The position numbers and the translations under genes are program-made. This document shows positions 38,898 to 49,800 of a stretch of 64,000 bases of DNA, piece by piece. The DNA comes from CAWAMR01 sp963783095 (GTDB lineage: Bacteria > Planctomycetota > Planctomycetia > Gemmatales > Gemmataceae), in NCBI GenBank assembly GCA_963783095.1, contig CAWAMR010000013.1:1-64000 (forward strand), in the 5' to 3' direction. The notes beneath the pieces are model-generated. The model was not told the DNA's origin. It saw nothing but the letters and a program-made list of their open reading frames with translations, and ran no database searches. Numbering within the stretch: the first letter of the stretch is position 1; every line of letters starts with the position of its first letter.

Positions 38898-39166
38898 TGC
38901 TCTGCGCCGGGTTTCGGGCTCCATCTGAAAGTAACTTCGCCAGAATATCAAATCAATAATCGTTGGATTGAGGCGAAGTTTCTTGGAAGCACGGCATTGG
39001 TTAGTTCATTAGTATTTACGATCATTGATGTAAGGGCCAATTTTTGGTGGACCCATTCACTGTTCCTATCATACTATTATACTGAAAGTATGTTCAAACG
39101 CAAAGCGCATCGATCCGGAATATACTTCACGCGGTAAAAAATGAGCCGTTCTCGGTGTGTCAGAAC

Positions 39167-39304
39167 CAGCCTCGAAGCCATCGGCTGGAGCCTCGCTGGC
39201 GCGTCGGGTTAACGATAGTACCTTATTCCCATAGACCAGCAAACCGCAGGTGGGTCGTTGTTAACCCAAGCCGAGCGAGGGCCCAGCCGATGGCTTTCGA
39301 GGCT
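39167..39304. repeat. Long inverted repeat, ~46-nt arms
   Basis: CAGCCTCGAAGCCATCGGCT... (39167-39213) pairs with ...AGCCGATGGCTTTCGAGGCTG (39259-39304), ending at GTTAAC on each side of a 45-nt spacer. It lies 15 nt after the stop codon of the RND adaptor gene. Confidence 0.75.
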
Positions 39305-39318
39305 GCTGTGAACGGGCA

Positions 39319-40449
39319 CTATGGTTGAACCTTTTCTTTTTTCGACGACTTCGGAATCGCCAGATCGATGAGTTGTGGCTCGATGACCTTTCCCTCCGTT
39401 AAACTTCCCGGTGTAACTACGACACGATCCTCCTTCTTGAGGCCATCCTTAATTACGTACATCTCCTCATCGGCGGAGTCCACTTTGACATAACGCCCTT
39501 CAATTTTGTTCTCCGAATTGACAACCCAGACCCGCGATCTCTCTTGAACTTGTTTCACCGCACTTATCGGGACGAGAAGCCCTGGATGCGGAGCACTCGT
39601 CGCGATCCGAACCCGGACAAACATGCCCGGCAGCAACCATTGTTTCGGATTTGCCAACTCGGCACGAAAGGAAAACGTTCCGTAGATGTGTTCACGGTTG
39701 GGGGATATGAAATTGAGGGTCGCAGTATTGTGGATAACCCTTGTCATCGCCCAGTGCTAACCCGACAGGCATCTTCACATTTTCTTCGCCTTTTTTCCTA
39801 TCCTGAGCGGTTTGCCTGAGTTTCAAGAACGCTTTCTCGTCCACATCAAAGTAAACATAAATGGGATCGGTTGAGACGATCGTGGCGAGCGTCATGTCAT
39901 CTTTGACCAGATTGCCCTCGGTATAGTAGACTCGACCGATACGACCATCAATCGGCGCGGTGATTTTGGTAAAAGCCAGGTTTAACTTGGCCACGGCAAC
40001 GACCGCCTTGGCGACCGCCAATTTCGCCCCGGCCTCCTCGAACTCGGCCAGATTTTTCTCGTAATCTTCCTTGGAAATGACTTTGGTTTGGAACAAGGCT
40101 TGGGCACGCTCCACGTTCTTTTTTTGAGTTGTGACTTGTAGTGCGGCAAGCGCAACTGCGCCTGAGATTGGTCGAGTGCTGCCTGATAGGGTCGAGGGTC
40201 GATTGCAAAAAGCAGGTCGCCCTTCTTGACCGTCTCTCCTTCCTTGAAATGGATTTTGTCGATGAAGCCCGTAGCCCGGCTGCGAAGGTTAACACTTTGC
40301 GGAGCTTCGGCTCGGCCTGCGAAATAGGCATAATCGGTTACTTCTCGAACCAGCGGTCGAGCCACCTGGACCTTGGGAGGTTCAGATCGGCTCACCTCCG
40401 GGGTGAGAATGAGCAATAAAAACGAGGACGAAATGAGTCGAAGGTTCAT
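39319..40449 (-). CDS. RND efflux periplasmic adaptor (HlyD/AcrA type, frame changes)
   Basis: About 375 aa. A signal peptide (MNLRLISSSFLLLILTPEVSRS) precedes VQVARPLVREVTDYAYFAGR, the lipoyl half RSRATGFIDKIHFKEGETVK and DLLFAIDPRPYQAALDQSQAQL. Frames change near 40150 and 39735. The coiled-coil hairpin (TKVISKEDYEKNLAEFEEAG), second lipoyl half (ITAPIDGRIGRVYYTEGNLV) and beta-barrel (TDPIYVYFDVDEKAFLKL) follow, then the membrane-proximal part with PGMFVRVRIATSAPHPGLLV. It would bridge an RND pump to an outer-membrane channel, but no pump gene follows in this window. Confidence 0.8.
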
Positions 40450-40515
40450 CGGATACTCCGTGAAGAAGGGAAAAAAGCTCTTCGGAGGGGATGGAGTTGT
40501 TGAACTCACCAATCG

Positions 40516-41234
40516 TTACTCTATCCGATTTTTTTGAAGCGTCATGAGTTGCGGCTTTGCGACCGGCGGTTGAGTGAGAATAGTTTTGAGTTGAACTGCG
40601 GATCGGCACATCGCCGATTCGGCATGTCCCTGCCAGGTGAAGAAACCGAGCACATCCGTCGCCCGACCGGGTAAAGCTGCGACCACGACCGCGATTTGTC
40701 GGCCGTCGGGCGCTTTGACCTCAGCTTCGACGACTCCTCCTCCATTGAAGACCGGAACGGCGACGATCGACATGGCGGTATTCAGGAATGGCCGAGCAAA
40801 GGCAACCTGCGTCACCGCTGCGCGCACGGTTGCCGTGTGTGGACCGGGAAACTCGACCACTTTACGAACCGTTCCCAGTTCGTCGATGAGCGCTTCACGT
40901 AACTTGGCGGATAAGTTGATCTGACAAATCTCCTCGTAGGAGCCGGCGCAACATCTCCCGCTCTCCAGCCGACCGGCTCAATGAGGAAGGAATCGATGTC
41001 GCCAAACGCCTCCAGCCCGCTGCCGCCCGACTCAACGACGCGCGGCCGTATCAGCGACGCTCGAACATCTTTGTTGTGTAATTGCGAATAGTCGCTCAAA
41101 TAGCCGGTTCGCGTCGGATCGAGCTGAGTGCAGCCTGTCGTCAGCGCGATCAGGACGCCCAACATCAAGAATCCGGCACTTTTGTGATATTTCAATCGAG
41201 ACAGGGATGCGACGGCCGTCTGTACGAGTTTCAT
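40516..41234 (-). CDS. DUF3313-like lipoprotein (one frame change)
   Basis: About 240 aa. ATG 41234 gives a lipoprotein signal with LMLGVLIALTTGCTQLDPT, so Cys would be lipidated. The string TGYLSDYSQLHNKDVRASLI is typical of DUF3313. Near 40925 the frame changes to ICQINLSAKLREALIDELG, then VVEFPGPHTATVRAAVTQV, FNGGGVVEAEVKAPDGRQIA and a C-terminal end QKNRIE. It is an envelope protein of unknown role, and precedes the RND adaptor on the same strand, so both may share an operon. Confidence 0.7.
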
Positions 41235-41467
41235 CGTTTCCTCCGATTGTGGGATTCGCTCCTTCAAGAACATGCAAAAGATCCCGCGTGTACCGGCACA
41301 AGCGCAGTCAGAGAAAAGGGGGCTTTGAGAGAAGCGTACACGACGATATTCGGAGGTGAAGTGATTTGATTGAAGTCAGGCACGTCATCCGCAAAAAATG
41401 ATCTCGGAAAATCGGGATGATCGACTTTTTCGGCAGATGTATCGGCGGGATTCGAACAGCGCCAAGC

Positions 41468-41715
41468 TGACGCGAAGCGTCTGCTGTCTTTGCACTCTGA
41501 AAGAGTGCGCCATCAAAGCCCAGGGTCGCGGTACTCCGCGCACCCTGGGAAACTTTCACCGCGCAAAAGAGGGTGTCCGCACTCTGGGGTCAGGGCGTCG
41601 AAGCTCGAAGTCAGCGGTTTGCGACCAAGGTTTCCCAGGGTGTGCCGAGTACGGCAACCCTGGGCTGTGTTGGCGCACTCCTTCAGAGTGCAAAGACCGA
41701 AGACGCTGCGCGTCA
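41468..41715. repeat. Long inverted-repeat element abutting mutS2
   Basis: Arms of about 86 nt (41468-41553 and 41630-41715), matching with scattered mismatches, begin TGACGCG..GCGTCT and contain GCACTC.. and CCCAGGGT cores. The spacer is ~76 nt. It ends 9 nt from the mutS2 stop codon. No transposase is inside. Confidence 0.8.
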
Positions 41716-41724
41716 TTGAAGTTT

Positions 41725-43674
41725 CTATTCGGTGCGACCTTCCGAGGGTGAAATCGGATCGCGCGGCCATACCTCATCCATGCCAACCTCCCATTGTCCT
41801 ATCCCGACACTCACGACGATAACACCTTTTCGCTGATCGACGCGCGTGATTTTCCCCATTTTGCCGAATCGCGGCGTCCAGACCGATTCACCGGGTTGCA
41901 GCTTTAGCCGCCACTCGCGCAGTGCTGCCACGTCCGCGGCTTGCTTTTCCAACTCGGCCTTTTTCTTGACGAATTCTTCGCGCTGTTGTTCTGCTTCATG
42001 TTGGGCTGCCATCGCCGTCGTCTTGGCCTTCTCCGCTTCTTCGCGAAGTTGTTGCAGACGGGTCAGTTCGGGCGTTTTTCCTTTTCGCCTCCGCAGATAT
42101 TTCTGCGCCCGTAACAGGAGTTTCTTGGGTAACTTGAGTCGACGGGCGATCTTCAAGGCGTTGCTCATGCCGAATTGGCCGATGTGCAGCCGATAGGTCG
42201 GCTTCAAGCGTCTCGATGTCGAATTCCACTGCACCATTCTCGGCATTCTTGTTGGAAAAGGCATAGGTCTTCAAATCGCCAAGGTGCGTCGTCACCATCG
42301 CCCGGCAATTGATGGAGCCGAGTTGATCGAGAATCGCTCGCCCCAGGGCAGCTCCTTCGGTGGGATCGGTTCCCGCGCCGAGTTCATCGAAGAGGATCAG
42401 ACTGCGATCGGTGGCTTGTTCAAAAATGGATGCGATTCGAGAAATGTGCGAGCTGAAGGTGCTCAATGATTGTTCCAGACTTTGTTCATCACCGATGTCT
42501 GCGAGGATATGATCGAAGATCGGTATCGCACTTCCTTCGGTCGCCGGAATGTGCAGGCCGGACTGAGCCATCATTGCGAGCAATCCGACGGTTTTGAGCG
42601 CTACGGTTTTCCCGCCTGTATTGGGGCCGGTGATGACCAGGATGTTGAACCCTATCCCCAGCCTGACTTCGATCGGAACGACTTTTTTGGGTGGTTTGAT
42701 TAGTGGATCGGCGGGATCGCCAGGTGCAACGTGGCGGAAGAAATGCTCGAGGAGCGGATGTCGGGCGGAGCGCAGCCATAGTCGGCCCTCGGTATTCAAG
42801 TCCGGCGGCGACATCTCGAAATCGCGCGAATACTTCGCCTTGGCAGTAATCAGATCGAAGCGGGCGAAAATCTGCATCGCCACATTCACCTGTCGGGAGA
42901 CTCTACCTACTTCCGCGCTGAATTTGCGCAAAATCCGGCGGATTTCTCGATCTTCATCGGCCTTCAGAACGGTTCGTTCGCGCTGAGGTGTGCGATACAT
43001 GCAGGCTCAATAAAGATCGTCTCGCCGGTACTGCTGGTGCGATGAACGACGCCGGGAATCTTTTGGCGATGATTGGCAGCGACAGGCAAAACGTAATGAT
43101 CGCCATTCACCGTGGCATTGGGATAGCGAAGGATCTTGCGGAGTTCCGGATCGCGCAGCAGCCGGCGAATTTCGGATTGGACTCGATCTTCGAGAACTTC
43201 CAGTTGTTGCCTGATTTTTGCCAGTTCGGGGCTTGAAGCATCCAGCACATGACCGCGCCCGTCGATGCAGCCAGTGATGTTTCGCGCGATAGGGCCAAGG
43301 TCTTCAACGGGGGTCAATAGATCAATAAGCCCGTTGAATCGACCCTCGAGCCTCATTCGGTAACGATACACGGCCCCGGTCGCGATCAGGGTATCGGCAA
43401 CATGGAGAAGTTGCTCGGCACTTAACATCGTTCCGATGGCAGCGCGCCGGACCAGGAGCCGGACATCGTGAATCCCGGTCAGAGGCGGCGATTGTCCAGA
43501 GGCCAGGGCATCCGCCATCTCGGTGACGAGCGCGATCTCCGCGCGGATGGCAGCGAGTTGCGTGGAGGGTTCGACCTGCCGGGCGGCCTCCTTGCCAAGG
43601 GAAGTCACGGCATATTCCGCGAGAAGCTCGCGGACTTTGTCGAACTCCAACAATTCGATAGTATGAGCGTCCAT
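41725..43674 (-). CDS. mutS2: MutS2 family ATPase without Smr domain (frame changes)
   Basis: MutS2 binds branched DNA or stalled ribosomes, depending on the species. ATG 43674 (MDAHTIELLEFDKVRELLAEY) is the family's usual start. Clamp helices precede the ATPase: Walker A VITGPNTGGKTVALKTVGLL (~350) and Walker B LILFDELGAGTDPTEGAALG (~425). Frames change near 42975 and 42230. A coiled coil (EAEKAKTTAMAAQHEAEQQR) and a KOW-like end (VWTPRFGKMGKITRVDQRKG) close the protein at about 650 aa. There is no C-terminal Smr nuclease domain; canonical MutS2 is ~780 aa with one. A long inverted repeat begins 9 nt after the stop. Confidence 0.85.
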
Positions 43675-43871
43675 GAGATCGGGTTCGATGAGCAACATAT
43701 TGAAGCTGACAGCACGCACCGTTAACCGGTTCGCGTGTTCATGAAGTGAATTGTAGGAGTTGGGAGTTAGGAGTTGGGAGTTGAGATATTTTCTTCGTTT
43801 GCGTGTTGAAGGTTGTTTGGAATTTGCTGATTGTGATTTGGAGTTTTTGTGCAAAGCCGCTGGGCCTTGGC

Positions 43872-45582
43872 TTATTTCGCAAGTCGGCTCCGTAAGCGAA
43901 TCGTGAGAATTGCCCGATCGGGTTGACTGCGGCGTGGTAATCTCGAAGCGATCGAGGATTTTAAGATTCTCTGCGATTGCGTCGATTTGCGGCAGAAATA
44001 AACCGGCATCGGAATGCTGGGTCCGGGCCAGAAAGTCTGCTACTTCTTTGCGATTGGTTTGCAGATATTCCCGCCAGCTTTTGGCGGATATTCGCAGGAA
44101 CGGCACTTCGCCATCGGTTTTTGCCGGGATCGGGTTTCGCAATTCAAATCGCTCGATAACGCCGGGAGAACTTGCGAACAGAAGATAATGGTTCTTGGCA
44201 GCAAACGAAGGCCTGAATCCTGCGGGAAACGCTTCTTCGTGGTGGATCGACCGAATCTCCACTTCGCCTTGTTTGGTCGTTTCAACCTTAATTCCTGGGG
44301 TGAACTCGGCGAAAACGAGCAATTTGTTCAGAGCAGTAAGGATTGCCTTCTCCGCCTTCCGCCCCGATTCAGAATCCTTGATTTTCAAAGCAAAGCCCAA
44401 TTGGGGCACCCAGGTTTTATCGTTGGCGAAGGGCGGCGCGATCCAGAATCCCCAATCCGGTCCTAACTCCGAGCCAAGCAATTGGAGATTTCCCCGTCCC
44501 AGAAATTTCTCGCCTGCGGACATGATGGCACTGGACACTTTGTTGCGCGTGGATTCGTCGCAGAAGCCGCTGAAAACTTCGGCCAATGCGGCAATATCCG
44601 TTCGAGAACTCATGGCGAACAGGCAATCGTCGGGGATGGCATTCCAGACTTCGGATGAGTTTCCCATCTCCTGGAAAAATCGCCGGGCGGCCTTGGGCAT
44701 GTCCTGGGTGCGAACTCGGATCGAAAAGTTGACCTCAAAATCTTTCTGCACATTGATCGACAACGCCACCCCATCGATCGCTTTCCAGTATTTCTCGAAC
44801 TCTTGCAAAAATGCCTTCTGGGATCCGATCGCCTTCTCGCTGTGCTCGTGGATCTCGCCGTCAAAGGCACGCGGATTGACCATCCACGTCATTAGCGCCG
44901 GATCGACGGCCATCTTGGTATATCGCGTTGTCCAGAGTGGGGCCTGTTTCTCGACCGGCTTGGCCGTCAAGTCGGCATCGATCACTTGCTTGATAACTTC
45001 TTCCTGCGAACTGAAAGCGAGGATTTGCCCGCGGATAAAATAAAACTCGTCGGCACCCTTGTCTTTTTCTTTGATGCGGCGGAAGTAGGCCTGGTTTTGG
45101 TGTTTGGCTTCCTCCACCTTTTTCAATTCCCCGGATTTTTTCTGAAAATCGTTGATTTTTCCGATCAATTTCGCCAACAACGCCTTATCTCTTGCCCAAA
45201 CCAGGAAAACACCTTCATCCTGACCGGCAGGCTTTTTTCCGGTAGGCTGGCGAAACGCAAAGACGATGGCATCGCCCAGGATGTCGTCGCGCAGTTGCTC
45301 TGGAGTAATGTCGAGATCTTTGAATATCTGCATTAGCTTGGGCATGGCAGCGGATTGCAGTGATTTTTCGACGAACGGCATCTTCGCCAGTTGTTCGGCG
45401 AGCGGGTTCTTCTTGACCTGTGCCGATTGATTTCGCAAATCCTGAATGACGACACAGAACGTAGTGTCTTCGGGCACGAGACGAAAGAGTTCATCCCGAG
45501 GCGCTGCCGGATCGGCCTTTGCCGAGGAAGAAATGGCGCAAAACGATATAATCGTGACGAACAAAACGAATGATGCACGCAT
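43872..45582 (-). CDS. Exported DUF3352-like protein (end frame-shifted)
   Basis: About 570 aa. A signal peptide (MRASFVLFVTIISFCAISSSAKA) precedes APRDELFRLVPEDTTFCVVI, a start common to planctomycete DUF3352-like proteins, then alternating helices and strands with no enzyme motif. As read, the frame runs on through intergenic DNA into mutS2 to make an 872-codon fusion. A one-base change near 43925 restores SQPDRAILTIRLRSRLAK and a TAA at 43872-43874, a much more natural end. The 200 nt between the two genes include the low-complexity GGAGTTGGGAGTTAGGAGTT near 43755-43785. Confidence 0.7.
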
Positions 45583-45648
45583 AGTGAGCTTTTCTCCGCC
45601 AGAAATCGTCCTGACTCTCGTCGCGAGGTTTCGATTCTCAACACAGAA

Positions 45649-46341
45649 CTAGTCTATCGAAGGAAGATCCTTCCAAAACAGTCCCACTGCACGTCGGGTG
45701 CTATCCGTCAACGGCTGAACGCTTACTGCTGCTTCGCGCCCAACTTCACTCAGAGAGTTCACCGCCGGCTCCAAGGGCTGCAACGGATCGGGGTTGGGCA
45801 CAACCATCGGTTTCGCCAGCCAGGAGAGTGTCGATTCGACCGTTTCATCGGCCGTGCGTTGGAGATTCGACACGACCGAGGAGCGAGCTTCGAGGATCGT
45901 ATCACGCAGGGGCGGACAAGTCGATTCCAAACCGGGCGCATTCGCAGCAGCAGTGACCTTTGCGGGAGGGTTCTTCTGGGCGATTTCAGATTGCGGATCG
46001 CGGCCGGGCTGAAGCATCGCTACCACCGCTATGAGGATCGATGCAGCCAAAGCCACTCCCAATCCTGCCTTTACCACTTGACTGCGAATCCGAGAGCGAC
46101 GATCTCTCAGACTTGCACTTAATATCAGCGATACCGCCTCTTGCGAAGGTGCCGAGGAGGGAAGCCCTGCCAGACCTTCGCGCAGAACGGGCAAGAAAGC
46201 TTGAAACGAACGACAATCAGAGCAAATCTTCAAATGTTCGGTTTCAGGTTCCATTCCATCGACCAGCGCCTGCTGCGTAGCTGCGCAAGCGGGCGGCAGT
46301 GTGAGGTCGAGTTCGGGATCGGAAGGGGGTGTCGTTTTCAT
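45649..46341 (-). CDS. Anti-sigma-factor-like zinc-finger membrane protein
   Basis: 230 aa. The N-terminus has HLKICSDCRSF (His and two Cys spaced as in ZAS-type anti-sigma factors) at ~37-47. A single membrane helix (AGLGVALAASILIAVVAML) lies at ~92-110, and the C-terminal half is a Pro/Ala/Ser-rich periplasmic tail. It starts 7 nt downstream of the ECF sigma gene on the same strand. It probably holds that sigma factor at the membrane until a signal arrives; binding is inferred. Confidence 0.8.
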   Translation of the reverse strand: MKTTPPSDPELDLTLPPACAATQQALVDGMEPETEHLKICSDCRSFQAFLPVLREGLAGLPSSAPSQEAVSLILSASLRDRRSRIRSQVVKAGLGVALAASILIAVVAMLQPGRDPQSEIAQKNPPAKVTAAANAPGLESTCPPLRDTILEARSSVVSNLQRTADETVESTLSWLAKPMVVPNPDPLQPLEPAVNSLSEVGREAAVSVQPLTDSTRRAVGLFWKDLPSID

Positions 46342-46348
46342 AAGACCA

Positions 46349-46930
46349 TCACTCGGATGGAGGCTGGGAAGTCAAATGCAGGGATGATTCACTTTCGGGA
46401 ACCATCCCGCGCCGTCGAAGTCTCTCTAATACCGCAAGCCGCGCCCGATGCAACCACGTTTTGATCGTGCCAACGGGCCGATCCATGGCAACGGCGATCA
46501 CTTCGTATGGACTTCCCTGTTCGTGAAACATGATGAAGACAGCGCGGTAATCGGGTCGAAGCTCCTCAAGAGCGGCCTGTATTTCCTGTACCAACTCGGC
46601 TGAATCGTCCGTATCATCTTTGCCGGCAACATCATGGAGAAAGTCGGCCAGTTCGGGTCTTCGCACGTGCTGGGAAATCCAGGTTCGACAACGATTGACC
46701 GTGATGCCCATAACCCAGGGCTTGAGCGGACGCGAAGGATCCCAACGGCGCAAGCTGCGAAAGATACGCAAAAAGACTTCCTGTGCAACATCTTCAGCAT
46801 CGTGCCGGTGATTGAGCATCCGAAAGCATAAGCCGAAGACTTCGGGATGAAATCGCTCGATCAGAAGACGCATTGCATCGGGATGGCCCGCGAGGCAGCG
46901 CTGAACTAAAGCGGTTTCATCTGCGACCAC
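46349..46930 (-). CDS. ECF RNA polymerase sigma factor
   Basis: 193 aa. Region 2 has RCLAGHPDAMRLLIERFHPE, then FRMLNHRHDAEDVAQEVFLR and RSLRRWDPSRPLKPWVMGI. Region 4 has LEELRPDYRAVFIMFHEQG and EVIAVAMDRPVGTIKTWLHR, the helix-turn-helix for the -35 element. There is no region 3, so it is an extracytoplasmic-function type. It is the first gene of a two-gene unit with the anti-sigma-like gene. No clear target promoter is identified. Confidence 0.92.
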   Translation of the reverse strand: MVADETALVQRCLAGHPDAMRLLIERFHPEVFGLCFRMLNHRHDAEDVAQEVFLRIFRSLRRWDPSRPLKPWVMGITVNRCRTWISQHVRRPELADFLHDVAGKDDTDDSAELVQEIQAALEELRPDYRAVFIMFHEQGSPYEVIAVAMDRPVGTIKTWLHRARLAVLERLRRRGMVPESESSLHLTSQPPSE

Positions 46931-47168
46931 GTCATTCCCTCAACTACTTTTACCTTCGCCGGTACGGCGAGGTTTCATCAAGGTGATTCGCAAAAACCAT
47001 CTGAGGATTTGATTTTAGTGTAGGCAGTTTCGCCCGACCCTACCAGCGGAAGATGCGCAACTACCGCAACTAGTTCCTTGATTCGTCGGAACTCTCGGGT
47101 TACAATCCCATTTCTGTATATTGGCTCGCTTGACGGATTCCCGCTCCGTTTCCTCGTCTAGGTGAGAT

Positions 47169-48939
47169 ATGGCCAGTTTAGTCCTGCTCAAAACTCCCGA
47201 TGGTTCCGCAACCGGAGAGCGTATTCAACTTACGAATTCGCAGCCGTTGTTGATCGGTCGGTCGCCGGAGTTATGTAAGGTTGTGTTGCCCCTCAACGCG
47301 GTGAGCCGGGAGCACGCAAAAATTGAGTTTGCTCAGGGCAACTACGTGATTACCGACATGAAGAGTCGGAATGGCACCCATGTCAATAATAAGGCGCTTG
47401 CTGCCAATAAACCCACGCCCCTGAAGGATGGCGACGGCATCAAAATCTGCGATTTCTTATTCTGTTTCCGCGAAGATACGGGTAGAAAGTTGCCCTCGTC
47501 GATCGAATTGCCGGAAGATTTGAAAAAGAAAGCACAGGATCCTGAGCCGGCTGAAGAGGAATCGAACACCACTACCGTGGAGGCCACTTTCCACCGCGTT
47601 GCCAGCCAGCAACTTCTCGACATCCAGCCTGCCGAGAAGCTCAAAGCAATCATCAAGATCAGTACTGCCCTGGGCAAAACACTCGACGTCCGGTCGCTGT
47701 TGACGCAAATTGCCGACGAGCTGTTTGAAATCTTCCGGCAGGCAGATCGTTGCTTCGTCATTCAGGTGGATGAAGTTACCAATCATTTGCTGCCCGTCGT
47801 GGTCAAAACTGCGCCGACCCACCCCCGGCGGCGATCAATTCAGCAAGACGATCGTCCGCAACTGTCTAAAATCCCACGAATCCTACCTGAGTGAAGATGC
47901 CTCCTCCGATACCAATATGGGTCTGGCTCAGTCGATCGCCGAGTTCCGCATCCGATCGGTGATGTGCGTTCCCCTGGTGACTTCCGAAGGCAAAGCGCTC
48001 GGTGTCATTCAACTCGACAGCCAGGATCGAACCAAGAAATTCACCCAGGACGATCTGAAACTGCTCATCTGCGTGGCGAATCAGGCATCGATCGCCCTCG
48101 ATAACGCCAACATGCACGAGGAACTCCTCAAACGAGTGAAACTCGATGAGGAAAACAAGGCCGCAACCAAGGTACAACTGGCACTCTTGCCGCATTCGCT
48201 GCCGGTGGTCGACGGTTACGAGTTTTTTGCCCACTATCTGCCGGCCCGAACGGTGGGCGGAGATTACTACGACTTCATCAGACTGCCCAACGGCAGGCTC
48301 AATGTGCTATTGGGAGATGTCTCCGGAAAGGGCGTGCCTGCGGCCTTGATCGTCGCCCGCGTCAGCGGCGAGGCGCGCGTCAGCATGTTCATGAAACCGG
48401 AGATTGCCGATGCGGTGACCCATCTCAACGAGTTGTTCTTCGCGGCCAACTTTGAAGATCGGTTCCTGACCCTGGCCGCAACCTCGATCGATCTGATCAC
48501 CAATAAAGTTACCATCGTCAATGCCGGCCACGTCACGCCCTGGCTCTATCGGCAATGTAACGGGGCCATGGAAAAACCCGTACCCCACGACACGAGCGGA
48601 TTCGCGATCGGGTGGGTGCCGAACAATACTTACGAATCGATCACGCTCGATCTTCAGCCCGGCGATACGCTGATTCTGTGCACGGATGGGATTCTGGATG
48701 CGGAAGCCGCCAACGGCAAGCGCTTTACCGAACAGGGAGTCCTTAACGCCATGAAAAAGGATGATCCCAATCTTGTGCTTACGCCCCGGCTCATCGGTCA
48801 AAGAATTATCGACGCCGTCAAGGCCCATGCCGCAAATCACCCCCAATTCGACGATATTGCGCTCGTTTGTTACGGTAGAAAACCGGAATCGATCAGCATG
48901 ACCAACTCGTCGGATTCCGGAGATCTTGAACTGGAGTAA
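47169..48939 (+). CDS. FHA–GAF–PP2C (SpoIIE-like) phosphatase (one frame change)
   Basis: About 590 aa. FHA domain 1-100 (LLIGRSPELCKVVLPLNAVS, SREHAKIEF, MKSRNGTHVN) binds phosphothreonine. GAF domain ~165-340 (EKLKAIIKISTALGKTLDVR, FRIRSVMCVPLVTSEGKALG). PP2C/SpoIIE domain ~355-575, with LALLPHSLP, ARTVGGDYYDFIRLPNGRLN, GDVSGKGVPAALI, NAGHVTPWLYR, GDTLILCTDGILDAEAANGK and NHPQFDDIALVC supplying the metal Asp residues. The frame changes near 47830 (PTPGGDQFSKTIVRN). It would dephosphorylate a partner such as an anti-anti-sigma factor or a kinase target. It is monocistronic. Confidence 0.9.
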
Positions 48940-49024
48940 TCGATAGCCCTGTCAGCGCTCAACTCAACCTGGGAAGAGCAAAAGTCGCAGGCTTTCGGTT
49001 TTCGAGAAGATGAAGGAAGAGACC

Positions 49025-49354
49025 ATGAGTAGCGGACCCGTGGTATTACCCGAAGAACGCACCGAGGAGAAACTCCGAACTCGTCGCCAGCCGCCGTACC
49101 ACGTCATCCTTTTGAATGACGACGATCATACGTATGACTATGTCATCCGGATGTTGAAAGAGTTGTTTGCCCATCCCGAAGAGAAGGGCTATCAACTCGC
49201 CAAGAAAGTTGACACGGAAGGCCGGGTGATTGTTTGCACCACATCAATGGAACGGGCCGAATTGAAACGCGACCAGATCCACGCCTACGGTCCGGATCCC
49301 TTGCTGGAACGGTGCAAAGGATCGATGTCGGCGACGATCGAACCCGCCGAATAA
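49025..49354 (+). CDS. clpS: ClpS adaptor
   Basis: 109 aa from ATG 49025, preceded by AAGGAAGAG; an ATG at 49010 is less likely. It feeds N-end-rule substrates to ClpAP or ClpCP. PPYHVILLNDDDHTYDYVIR is the substrate-binding region with its Asn-Asp-Asp, followed by the MLKELFAHPEEKGYQLAKKV helix and VDTEGRVIVCTTSMERAELK. ClpA or ClpC is not within the window. The protein begins 86 nt after the phosphatase gene on the same strand. Confidence 0.92.
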   Translation: MSSGPVVLPEERTEEKLRTRRQPPYHVILLNDDDHTYDYVIRMLKELFAHPEEKGYQLAKKVDTEGRVIVCTTSMERAELKRDQIHAYGPDPLLERCKGSMSATIEPAE

Positions 49355-49375
49355 CCTGACCTTAAGACAAGTCCT

Positions 49376-49742
49376 AACCACAGAGCCACAGAGGCCACAG
49401 AGAAGGCAATATTGAGTAGAAACGAGAGAGAAGAGAAAGTTGATTTTCTCTAATTTCCGCGCATTTTTTCTTCTCTGTGTCCTCTGTACTGCTAATGTCG
49501 AAAATCTTTGCGCCGTGCAGAGATTTCAGGCGATTTCTCGCTGAAGGCGAGCGTCGGGGCGTTAGCCCGACGTGGGCTCCACCCACTGTTGCTTGGATTT
49601 AATTCAAGCGGCGAATGTCCGGAGCAAAGATGAGCGGTTCGGCAGATGCAGTCCACGTCGGGCTAACGCCCCGACGCTCGCCTTCGGCGAACCTTTGCAT
49701 CCTTTGGTTGCGGCTACGCCGCGCTGTGACTCTGTGGTTAGG
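49376..49742. repeat. MITE-like element, copy B
   Basis: Outer ends TAACCACAGAGCCACAG and CTGTGACTCTGTGGTTA are inverted; inner inverted repeats (GGCGAGCGTCGGGGCGTTAG and complement) surround TTGCTTGGATTTAATTCAAG. Bases 49470-49740 are nearly identical to 57840-58110. It fills the gap between clpS and the propeller gene. Confidence 0.85.
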
Positions 49743-49800
49743 ACTTGTCTTGATTTGCCGTGTTTTGGTTCATGCTCGCCTTCCACTTCAAGGATTTCTC

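Larger units (their letters stand above)
38516..39318. other. 800-nt intergenic block of repeats
   Basis: No gene is seen. The block holds a 74-bp tandem repeat (38664-38897), plain AT-rich DNA, and a long hairpin (39167-39304). The two flanking genes share the minus strand. Confidence 0.6.

Noticed and set aside
49615..49800. N-terminal extension of the propeller gene
   Set aside because: The extra 62 codons run through the MITE-like element; the ATG at 49801 starts a proper signal peptide.
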